Shown here piece by piece: positions 1 to 6,865 of a DNA stretch of 64,000 bases. A program made the position numbers and the translations under genes. The notes beneath the pieces are model-generated. The model made no database searches and was not told the DNA's origin. It worked only from the letters and a program-made list of their open reading frames with translations. The stretch spans positions 93,959 to 157,958 of the forward strand of contig NZ_VIVL01000012.1 of the NCBI RefSeq assembly GCF_007828835.1, given 5' to 3'. The stretch is from Variovorax beijingensis (GTDB taxonomy: Bacteria > Pseudomonadota > Gammaproteobacteria > Burkholderiales > Burkholderiaceae_C). How positions within the stretch are numbered: position 1 is the first letter of the stretch; every line of letters starts with the position of its first letter.

Positions 1-723
1 CCCTATGCCGAACGCATGATCGAGATGCAGGCGCGCATGGTTGCCGCCATGGGCCAGGCCGACGCCTTCTCGGGCATGCTGCGCATCGGCGTGATCGAGA
101 CGGTGGCCCACACCTGGCTGCCCGACCTGTTTTCGCGCTTTGCCGAGAAATACCCGAACGCCACGCTGGAGCTGATCTCCGACATCACGCCCAGGCTGCG
201 CGATGACCTGCTGCGCGGTACCCTCGACTGCGCCATCCTGTCGGAAGAGATCACGCCGGGCTTCATCGACAATCGGCGCATCGCCAACCTCGCGATGCGC
301 TGGGTCACGAGCCCCTCGCTGGCGCTCAAGTTCCCGTCGCGCAAGCTGCTGTCCTTTGCCGACATCGCCACGCAGCCCATCATCTCCTTCCACCGCGAGT
401 CCGGCGTCTACCGCAACATCGCCCAGAACGCGAGCGGCTGCGCCAACCTGCGCGTGAGCTACTTCTCGTCGCTGGGCGCGATGATCGACCTGGCGCGCAC
501 GGGCTTCGGCACGGCGCTGTTGCCGCTGGCCGTGATCCAGCAGGACCTGCTGCACGGCAAGCTGGTGGTGCTGGACGTGGACCCGCTGCCCATTGCGCTG
601 CCGCTGGTGGCCAGCATGCGGCTGGAGCCGGCCTCGCCACTGGCCGAGGCGCTGGTCGGCATGGCGCAGGTATCGTGCGACCAGTTCATCGCCGGCTGCC
701 GCGACGACGTGCTCGCGCCCTGA
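1..723 (+). CDS. LysR-family regulator, C-terminal part (cut by window edge)
   Basis: The frame is open from the first base and ends at the TGA of 721-723, so the gene begins outside the window. About 240 residues are visible. They form the periplasmic-binding-protein-like effector domain of a LysR regulator: a LRIGVIETVAHTWLP beginning, a DCAILSEE strand and the typical late GTALLPLAVIQQDLLHGKL helix-strand segment. The helix-turn-helix lies upstream of the window. It is co-directional with the cupin and TRAP genes that follow, so it may regulate them; this is inferred from position only. Confidence 0.85.
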   Translation, partial: PYAERMIEMQARMVAAMGQADAFSGMLRIGVIETVAHTWLPDLFSRFAEKYPNATLELISDITPRLRDDLLRGTLDCAILSEEITPGFIDNRRIANLAMRWVTSPSLALKFPSRKLLSFADIATQPIISFHRESGVYRNIAQNASGCANLRVSYFSSLGAMIDLARTGFGTALLPLAVIQQDLLHGKLVVLDVDPLPIALPLVASMRLEPASPLAEALVGMAQVSCDQFIAGCRDDVLAP

Positions 724-850
724 TCCGGCCCACGCCGCGCCCGAGGCTGGGGCGGCCCGATGCGCCAGGGCTGTGCATCACGAAATCCTATCGCCCGCCC
801 AAAGAATTTCCCGTTTGACCCTGCAGGGGCGCGCGACAACACTGCGCGCC

Positions 851-1243
851 ATGCACAAACTCATGACCGGAAAAAGACATCGCGAGTTCTTCGCGATCCG
901 CCCCGATGCGGAATCGACCGAATGGTCGACGGTGCCTTGCACCGCGGGACGCATCGAGGAACTGCTGTTGGCCGACAACCTCGACACCGCCGCGCGCAGC
1001 GGCTCGCGCACCCGCCTGGCCCGCTGGTCGGCCGGTGCGCTGATCGACCGGCCCGTGGTGCACGACTTCCACGAAGAGGTCTTCATCGTCGAAGGCGAGC
1101 TGGTGGTCGGCTGCGACGCGGAAGGCGAGGGCGGCGAAGCCTTCGGCCCCTACACCTTCGCCTGCCGTCCGCCGGGCGCGGTGCACGGCCCCTTCGTGTC
1201 GCGCACCGGCTGCGTGCTGTTCGAGATCCAGTACTACGAATGA
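851..1243 (+). CDS. Small cupin-domain protein
   Basis: A 130-residue single-domain protein. The cupin core is visible as HDFHEEVFIVEGEL (motif 1 with His/His/Glu ligands) and, later, CRPPGAVHGPF (motif 2 His), so it probably binds a divalent metal. Similar proteins belong to the ChrR-like or dioxygenase-like cupins. The ATG at 851 was chosen; 863 is a possible alternative and neither has a strong ribosome-binding site. The gene lies 48 bp before a TRAP substrate-binding protein and is likely co-transcribed with it. Its substrate cannot be told from sequence; a sensor or small-molecule enzyme are both possible. Confidence 0.75.
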   Translation: MHKLMTGKRHREFFAIRPDAESTEWSTVPCTAGRIEELLLADNLDTAARSGSRTRLARWSAGALIDRPVVHDFHEEVFIVEGELVVGCDAEGEGGEAFGPYTFACRPPGAVHGPFVSRTGCVLFEIQYYE

Positions 1244-1290
1244 ACCCCCATTCCCCGTCCCGCCCGTTTTCTTGTTCCTGGAGTTTTCCG

Positions 1291-2364
1291 ATGAAGCCTT
1301 CGCTGTGTTCCCTCGCATCCGTCGCCGTGGCCGCCGCGCTGCTGGCCGGACCCGCCGCCGCCCAGGTGCCGGCCGGCCCGAAGCTAGCCGTGCAGGCCAT
1401 CACCCAGGTGGCGCCCAACCTGCCGCAGTACACCAAGGTCGACCAGCCGCTGCTGCGCGACGGCATCGCGAAGGCGACCGGCGGGCGTGTGGAGCTCACG
1501 CTCTCGTCCTGGCCCGAACGCAACGTGAACGGCCCCGAAGTCCTGCGCCTGGTGCGCTCGGGCCAGGTCGACATCGCCGCCGCGCCGCTGACCACCGTGT
1601 CGGGCGACGTGCCGATGCTCGACGGCGTCGACCTCGCGGGCATGAACGCCGACATCGCCCAGGCCCGCAAGGTGGCCGATGCGATGGTGCCGGTGGCCAA
1701 CAAGGAGCTGGAGCGCCTGGGCATCAAGCTGGTCGCGACCTATCCGTTCTCGGGCCAGATGCTGTTCTGCCGCAAGCCCGTGGCGAGCCTGGCCGATCTC
1801 AAGGGCCTGAAGGTGCGCACCAACGGCCCCTCGGCCTCGGACCTGATCAAGTCGCTCGGCGGCCAGCCGGTGTCGCTGGCTTTCGGCGAGGTCTACACCG
1901 CGCTGGAACGCGGCACGGTCGACTGCGGCATCACCGGCGCCGGTTCAGGCAACGGCGTGAAGTGGCCCGAGGTCACGACGCACCTCTACACACTGCCGCT
2001 GTCGTGGTCGACCTCGGGCTATTTCGTGAACCTCGCGTGGTGGAACAAGCTCGACCCGGCGATCCGCGCGCAGTTCGAGAAGACGATGAGCGAGGTGCAG
2101 GAAGCGCAGTGGAAGCTGGGTGTCGAAGCCACCAACGATGGCATCGCCTGCAACGTCGGCCGCACCGCCGACTGCAAGCTGCACACGCTGATGAAGAAGC
2201 CGATGGTCGAAGCCAGGCCCGAGGCCAGCGTTGGCGCGTCGCTGCGCAAGCACCTGGCCGATGACGTGCTGCCCGGCTGGATCAAGCGCTGCGGCGAGCG
2301 CTGCGCGGCCGTCTACACCGACGTGATCGCCCCGATCACCGGCATCAAGTACGCCGCGAAATAA
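1291..2364 (+). CDS. dctP: TRAP transporter substrate-binding protein (DctP family)
   Basis: A 357-residue periplasmic receptor. The N-terminus is a classical Sec signal peptide (MKPSLCSLASVAVAAALLAGPAAAQ). The body has the DctP pattern, including LKGLKVRTNGPSASDLIKSLG, AFGEVYTALERGTVDCGITG and a conserved Arg of the carboxylate-binding site in the VRTNG segment. A GGAG lies about 7 bp before the ATG. It captures an organic acid or amide-like ligand for the DctQM membrane pair encoded next. The neighbouring amidase and DUF2848 genes suggest a carboxylate or amide substrate; the ligand is not identifiable from sequence. Confidence 0.9.
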   Translation: MKPSLCSLASVAVAAALLAGPAAAQVPAGPKLAVQAITQVAPNLPQYTKVDQPLLRDGIAKATGGRVELTLSSWPERNVNGPEVLRLVRSGQVDIAAAPLTTVSGDVPMLDGVDLAGMNADIAQARKVADAMVPVANKELERLGIKLVATYPFSGQMLFCRKPVASLADLKGLKVRTNGPSASDLIKSLGGQPVSLAFGEVYTALERGTVDCGITGAGSGNGVKWPEVTTHLYTLPLSWSTSGYFVNLAWWNKLDPAIRAQFEKTMSEVQEAQWKLGVEATNDGIACNVGRTADCKLHTLMKKPMVEARPEASVGASLRKHLADDVLPGWIKRCGERCAAVYTDVIAPITGIKYAAK

Positions 2365-2377
2365 GGCTAACCCCCAG

Positions 2378-2470
2378 TCTTCGCGCACTTCGTGTCGCTG
2401 CGCCAACCCCCTTGCAGGGGGCAACACCAGCGGGCCGGCAAAGCCGGTTCCGCGGTGTTCCTGGCAATGC
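2378..2470. repeat. REP-like intergenic palindromic element
   Basis: The gap between dctP and dctQ holds two stem-loops: CCCCC-TTGCA-GGGGG at 2407-2421 and CCGGC-AAA-GCCGG at 2435-2447, inside a stretch ending near GGTGTTCCTGG. From memory, similar palindromic intergenic repeats are scattered through Comamonadaceae genomes. A single copy is seen here. It may attenuate transcription between the abundant receptor and the membrane subunits or protect the upstream message. Confidence 0.5.
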
Positions 2471-2520
2471 GATGCAAGCGCTCATGAGGCTGGAGGCGTG
2501 TGTCCACTGGAGAAATTCGT

Positions 2521-3141
2521 ATGTTCAAGATGCTTGAATGGGTGAGCGCCAAGGCGATGACCATCGCCGGCTGGTGCTACCTCGTGATCACTCTGCTGAT
2601 CTGCTTCGACATCGCGGCCCGGCGCCTGCTGGGCTTCTCGACCGAGGCAACGACCGAAGTCACCGGCTACCTGATGGCCATCGGCATGAGCTGGGGCCTG
2701 GCGGGCACGCTGTTCGAGCGCGGCCATGTGCGCATCGACGTGCTGGTGCAGAAGATGCCGCTGAAGCTGCGCGTCTGGCTGCACCTGGCGTCGCTCATCG
2801 CGCTCATGGCCGCTTCGGGCTTCTTCGCCTGGGGTGCTTTCTCGCTGGCCAGGGATTCGTGGGACTTCGGCGCCACCGACCTGTCGGCGCTGCACACGCC
2901 GCTGGCCCTGCCGCAGGGCCTGTGGGCCGCGGGCCTGGGCCTGCTGCTGCTGGCCGTGGTCGCGCTGGCCGCGCGTGCCCTGCGCCAGCTTGCCACCGGC
3001 GACGCCGACGGCATGGACCGCATGTTGATGGCACGCACCTACGTCGACGAAGCCGCCGAGACGCTGGAGGCCGTGGCCGAAGCACAGCAAGGCATGCAGC
3101 AACCCGCCGTGTCCGCAGCGGCCGCAGGAGTCTCCCGATGA
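2521..3141 (+). CDS. dctQ: TRAP transporter small permease (DctQ family)
   Basis: A 206-residue inner-membrane protein with four hydrophobic segments, the usual DctQ topology. The motif TEVTGYLMAIGMSWGLAGTL and the following VRIDVLVQKMP match the family's conserved central region. The ATG at 2521 was preferred over an in-frame GTG at 2500 because GGAG at 2509-2512 is well placed for it. The stop overlaps the start of the large permease (ATGA at 3138-3141), implying translational coupling and a fixed QM stoichiometry. Confidence 0.88.
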   Translation: MFKMLEWVSAKAMTIAGWCYLVITLLICFDIAARRLLGFSTEATTEVTGYLMAIGMSWGLAGTLFERGHVRIDVLVQKMPLKLRVWLHLASLIALMAASGFFAWGAFSLARDSWDFGATDLSALHTPLALPQGLWAAGLGLLLLAVVALAARALRQLATGDADGMDRMLMARTYVDEAAETLEAVAEAQQGMQQPAVSAAAAGVSR

Positions 3142-4538
3142 TCGCCATTGTCTTCATCGTCGCCATCGGCATCCTGATTGCCGGTGCATCGCTCTTCGGG
3201 GTGCAGGGGCATGCGGCCGCGGCCGCATCGGCCAGCGTGCCCTGGTGGGCGCTGGCCGCAGTGCTGGTGGCCTTCGTCGGCTTCTTCGCCGGCGGCATCT
3301 ACGTGGGCGCAGCGCTGGCCGTGCTTTCGCTGCTGGCGGGCTTCGGCCTGTCGGACCGGCCGTTCTGGAACTTCATCGGCGAGATGATCTGGAGCCCCTC
3401 GACCAACTTCGTGCTGGTGTCGGTGCCGCTCTTCCTGCTGATGGGGGAGGTGATGCTGCGCGCCGGCCTCTCCGAGCGGCTGTACCGCGCGCTCAACATC
3501 TGGATGGGCCGGCTGCCCGGCGGGCTGCTGCACACCAACATCATCTCGTGCGGCGTGTTCTCGGCCGTGGCCGGCTCCAGCGTGGCCACCGCCGCGACCA
3601 TGGGCTCGGTGGCGCTGCCGTACTTCGAGAAGAGCCACTACCCGCCGAAGCTGGTGCTGGGCTCGCTGGCCGCCGGCGGCGCGCTGGGCAACCTGATCCC
3701 GCCGGGCATCACCTTCATCATCTACGGGCTGATCACCGAGACCTCGGTGGGCGCGCTGTACCTGGCGGCGGTGGGGCCGAGCATCCTGGTGGTGCTGTTG
3801 TTCACCGCGGTCATCCTGTACTACAGCTACCGGCTGAAGCTGCACGGCGACGAGGCCTCGAAGGCCATCGGCTGGAAGCACCGCATCGCGAGCCTGTCGG
3901 ACCTGGTGCCCACGGCGCTGCTCATCGCGCTGGTGCTGGGCACCATCTACGCCGGCTGGGCCACGCCCACCGAGTCGGCCGCGCTGGGCGTGGCGGGCAG
4001 CCTGCTGCTGGCGCTGGTGGACCGCAAGCTCAAGTGGAAGATGCTGGCCGAGTCGATGCGCGCCACCGCGCGCACCACCTCGATGATCGCGCTGATCCTG
4101 TTCGGCGCGTACTTCCTGAACTACATCCTGTCGTCGCTGGGCATTCCGCAGATGCTGGCGAAGTTCCTGACCGGGCTGCCGTTCCCGGGCTGGGTGATCA
4201 TGCTGGTGATCATCGGCTTCTACCTGGCGCTGGGCACCTTCATGGAAGGCATGTCGATGGTGATCACCACCATTCCGCTGCTGTTCCCGGTGGTCACGGC
4301 GCTTGGCTACGACCCGATCTGGTTCGGCGTGGTCATCACCATGCTGGTCGAGATCGCCATGATCAGCCCGCCCGACGGCACCGTGCTCTATGTGCTGCAG
4401 GGCATGCGGCGGCAGCCCGGGCCCATCACCGACGTCTTTGCTGGCGTGCTGCCCTTCATGTTCGTCTACATGCTCGCGATCGTCGTGCTGATGGTGTTCC
4501 CCGCCATCGCACTGTGGCTGCCGGCCCATCTCATGTGA
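3138..4538 (+). CDS. dctM: TRAP transporter large permease (DctM family)
   Basis: A 466-residue polytopic membrane protein. It shows the DctM signature of repeated glycine-rich hairpins, such as SGVF-type AVAGSSVATAATMGSVALP, GALGNLIPPGITFIIYG and ISPPDGTVLYVLQG. DctM carries the ion-coupled transport path and works with DctQ and the DctP receptor upstream. Its length is slightly above the usual 425-440 residues because of an N-terminal extension with one extra hydrophobic segment (residues about 1-20). The GCAGGAG before the start is a good ribosome-binding site. Confidence 0.92.
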   Translation: MIAIVFIVAIGILIAGASLFGVQGHAAAAASASVPWWALAAVLVAFVGFFAGGIYVGAALAVLSLLAGFGLSDRPFWNFIGEMIWSPSTNFVLVSVPLFLLMGEVMLRAGLSERLYRALNIWMGRLPGGLLHTNIISCGVFSAVAGSSVATAATMGSVALPYFEKSHYPPKLVLGSLAAGGALGNLIPPGITFIIYGLITETSVGALYLAAVGPSILVVLLFTAVILYYSYRLKLHGDEASKAIGWKHRIASLSDLVPTALLIALVLGTIYAGWATPTESAALGVAGSLLLALVDRKLKWKMLAESMRATARTTSMIALILFGAYFLNYILSSLGIPQMLAKFLTGLPFPGWVIMLVIIGFYLALGTFMEGMSMVITTIPLLFPVVTALGYDPIWFGVVITMLVEIAMISPPDGTVLYVLQGMRRQPGPITDVFAGVLPFMFVYMLAIVVLMVFPAIALWLPAHLM

Positions 4539-4561
4539 CCCCCCGTTTGCGGAGCCCTTTC

Positions 4562-5281
4562 ATGTCATTGACCCTTTCCTTCGCCTGCGAAAGCGTGGCG
4601 GCCGACGGCACGCGTTCGGCACAACTGCTGTCGGTGCCGGCGCGCCAGCTCGTGATTGCCGGCTGGACCGGCCGCGACGCCGCCGCCATTGCCCATCACA
4701 TCGAGGAACTCGAGGCCATCGGCGTGCCGCGGCCGTCGAGCGTGCCGCTGTACTACCGCGTGAGCGCCGGGCTGCTCACGCAGTCGGCCGCCATCGAGGC
4801 GCTCGGCGCGCAGAGCTCCGGCGAGGCCGAGCCGATGCTCTTCTGCGCCGCCGGCGAATGGTGGCTCACCGTGGCTTCCGACCATACCGACCGCCGCGTC
4901 GAGACCTACTCGGTCGCCGTGTCCAAGCAGATGTGCGCCAAGCCGGTCGCAACCACCGCCTGGCGCTGGCGCGACGTAGCGCCCTACCAGGACGAGCTGC
5001 AGCTGCGCTCGCGCATCCTGGAGGAGGGGCGTTGGATCGACTACCAGCAAGGCACCTTCGCGTCGATCCGCCCACTGGCGGCGCTGCGCGACGGCATCTA
5101 CCAGGCCGAAGGCGGCGACGAAGGCCGCTTCATGACCTGCGGCACACTCGGCGCCATTGCCAACGGCAAGGGCGAGGGCATCCGCCCGGCCGCCGAGATG
5201 GAGCTCGAGATCCACGACCCGCGCCTGAAGCGCAGCATCGTGCACCGCTATGCCGTGCAGGCGCTCGAGGTGGTCGCGTGA
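4562..5281 (+). CDS. DUF2848 family protein
   Basis: A 239-residue soluble protein matching the DUF2848 family as I remember it (LVIAGWTGRDAAAIAHHIEE and VPLYYRVSAGLLTQ near the N-terminal third, then a FMTCGTL segment). The function of the family is not established. Members are repeatedly found beside amidases and carboxylate transporters, which fits here: it starts 23 bp after dctM, and its TGA overlaps the GTG of the amidase. A role in handling the imported ligand, for instance as a hydrolase-like partner, is inference only. Confidence 0.75.
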   Translation: MSLTLSFACESVAADGTRSAQLLSVPARQLVIAGWTGRDAAAIAHHIEELEAIGVPRPSSVPLYYRVSAGLLTQSAAIEALGAQSSGEAEPMLFCAAGEWWLTVASDHTDRRVETYSVAVSKQMCAKPVATTAWRWRDVAPYQDELQLRSRILEEGRWIDYQQGTFASIRPLAALRDGIYQAEGGDEGRFMTCGTLGAIANGKGEGIRPAAEMELEIHDPRLKRSIVHRYAVQALEVVA

Positions 5282-6627
5282 CGGCCGCCGCCGGCATGGA
5301 CATCGCCACGCTGCGCGGGCGCATCGCGCGCGGCGAGGTGTCACACGAGGCCGTGGTGGCGCAGGCGCTCGAAGGCGCCGAGCTGCCCGCCGCGCAACAC
5401 GTCTTCACCAAGCGCTACGCGCAAGCAGCGCTGGCCGCCGCGCGCCATGCCGATGCGGCGCAGCGCGCCGGCGTCGTGCTGCCCGCGCTGGCCGGCCTGC
5501 CCGTCACGGTGAAGGACCTCTACGACGTGGCGGGCGAAGCCACCATGGCCGGCTCGGTCGTGTGCGAAGGCGAACCCGCAGCGTTGGCCGACGCCGTGGC
5601 CGTGGCCCGCCTGCGCAGCACCGGCGCGGCCATCATCGGCAAGACCAACATGACCGAGTTCGCCTTTTCCGGCGTCGGCATCAACCCGCACCACGGCACG
5701 CCGCGCAATCCCGCGGATGCCGCCGTGGCGCGCATCCCCGGTGGTTCCTCATCGGGTGCCGCGGTGTCGGTCGCACTGGGCCTTGCCGTCGCGGGCCTGG
5801 GCTCCGACACCGGAGGCTCCATCCGCATTCCCGCGGCGCTGTGCGGCCTCGTCGGCTTCAAGAGCACCCAGTCGCGCGTGCCGCGCACCGGCGCCTTCGA
5901 ACTGGCGCGCTCGCTCGATACCGTCTGCGCCATGACGCGCAGCGTGGCCGATTGCCTCGTCGTCGATGCCGCCATCGCCGGCACCCCGCTCGCGGTGCGC
6001 CGGCGCCCGCTGCAGGGCCTGCGCCTGGCGGTGCCGCGCACGCTGATGTTCGACGGCATCGAGCCGGCCGTGGCGCAGGCCTTCGACCGTGCGGTGAGCG
6101 CACTGTCGGCGGCAGGCGCCATCGTGGTCGACATCACGCTCGCAGAACTGGCCGAGATCGCCGGGATCAACGCGCCGGGCGGCTTCTCACCCGTCGAGGC
6201 ATCGGCCGTGCATCGCGCGCGCATCGGTGCGCAGCGCGAGCGCTTCGACCCACGGGTCGCAGCCCGCGTGGACCTTGGCATGTCGGTCGGCGCCGCCGAC
6301 TACCTCCTGATGCAGGACCGCCGCCGCGACTGGATCGGCCGCGTCGAAGCGGTGCTCGAAGGCTTCGACGCCTTGCTCTGCCCCACCGTGCCGATCGTCG
6401 CGCCGGCCATCGACGCGCTCGCGGCCGACGCCGAATTCTTCAAGGCCAACGGCCTGCTGCTGCGCAACACCTTCGCCATCAACTTCCTCGATGGCTGCGC
6501 CTTCAGCCTGCCGTGCCACCGCGACGGTGAACTGCCGGTGGGGCTGATGCTCTCTTCCGTGTGCGGGGACGACGCGCGGCTGGCGGCGGTTGCGCTGGCG
6601 GCGGAGGAGGCGTTGGCCGACTGCTGA
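5278..6627 (+). CDS. Amidase (amidase-signature family)
   Basis: A 449-residue enzyme with the complete amidase-signature triad: Lys79 in LPVTVKDLYD, a cis-Ser in IPGGSSSG (about residues 154-160) and the nucleophile Ser181 in GSDTGGSIRIP. It hydrolyses a C-N bond, releasing ammonia from an amide; the substrate is not predictable. The GTG at 5278 overlaps the preceding stop (GTGA) and has GAGG at 5267-5270; an ATG at 5296 is an alternative. Being last in the TRAP operon, it probably acts on the imported compound. It resembles GatA-like amidases, but no gatB or gatC is nearby. Confidence 0.88.
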   Translation: MTAAAGMDIATLRGRIARGEVSHEAVVAQALEGAELPAAQHVFTKRYAQAALAAARHADAAQRAGVVLPALAGLPVTVKDLYDVAGEATMAGSVVCEGEPAALADAVAVARLRSTGAAIIGKTNMTEFAFSGVGINPHHGTPRNPADAAVARIPGGSSSGAAVSVALGLAVAGLGSDTGGSIRIPAALCGLVGFKSTQSRVPRTGAFELARSLDTVCAMTRSVADCLVVDAAIAGTPLAVRRRPLQGLRLAVPRTLMFDGIEPAVAQAFDRAVSALSAAGAIVVDITLAELAEIAGINAPGGFSPVEASAVHRARIGAQRERFDPRVAARVDLGMSVGAADYLLMQDRRRDWIGRVEAVLEGFDALLCPTVPIVAPAIDALAADAEFFKANGLLLRNTFAINFLDGCAFSLPCHRDGELPVGLMLSSVCGDDARLAAVALAAEEALADC

Positions 6628-6651
6628 TGTCGCGGCCGGATTCTGTGCCGT

Positions 6652-6680
6652 GTTACGTGGTACGCGACCCCCCACGTAAC
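6652..6680. promoter_or_regulatory. Inverted repeat, candidate activator site
   Basis: GTTACGTGG (6652-6660) and CCACGTAAC (6672-6680) are perfect 9-bp arms around an 11-bp spacer. There is no T tract after it, so a terminator is less likely. It lies about 150 bp upstream of the sigma-54 promoter at 6814, the usual distance for an enhancer bound by a sigma-54 activator. It could also end the amidase operon. Confidence 0.5.
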
Positions 6681-6761
6681 GTAGCAACAGCCAAAAGCTT
6701 GGGTGTCCGTGACGAACGGCGGTAGTTTCGCGGCGCAAACGAACAGCCAAAAATCCTTTCG

Positions 6762-6774
6762 ATTCAACGACTTG
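6762..6774 (+). promoter_or_regulatory. IHF-like site
   Basis: ATTCAACGACTTG matches the IHF consensus WATCAANNNNTTR with one mismatch. It sits 40 bp upstream of the -24 element, between the inverted repeat at 6652 and the promoter, where DNA bending would bring an activator to sigma-54 polymerase. It partly overlaps the palindrome at 6773. Confidence 0.4.
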
Positions 6775-6786
6775 CGATTAATCGCA
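6773..6786. promoter_or_regulatory. Perfect 14-bp palindrome
   Basis: TGCGATTAATCGCA is a perfect palindrome immediately upstream of the sigma-54 promoter (27 bp to the -24 box). This position suits a dimeric repressor or accessory regulator of the repetitive-protein gene. No cognate regulator gene is adjacent. Confidence 0.5.
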
Positions 6787-6813
6787 GGAGGTCTCTCCGG
6801 AATGGACGGGCAG

Positions 6814-6829
6814 TGGCACGCATGTTGCC
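6814..6829 (+). promoter_or_regulatory. Sigma-54 (-24/-12) promoter
   Basis: TGGCACGCATGTTGCC matches the RpoN consensus TGGCACRNNNNTTGCW at every fixed base but the last. The diagnostic GG (6815-6816) and GC (6827-6828) are exactly 10 bp apart. Transcription would start near 6840, about 26 bases before the ATG at 6866. The gene therefore depends on an ATP-driven enhancer-binding protein. Confidence 0.85.
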
Positions 6830-6865
6830 CCCTATGACCATCCAATCAACGAGGAGGCCTCTCAC

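Noticed and set aside
3039..4529. 496-codon minus-strand ORF opposite dctM
   Set aside because: The translation is His/Gln/Arg-rich shadow sequence opposite a membrane protein gene with clear family motifs.
5278..6627. GatA subunit of the tRNA amidotransferase
   Set aside because: gatB and gatC are absent and the gene sits in a TRAP operon; only the shared amidase-signature motifs match.
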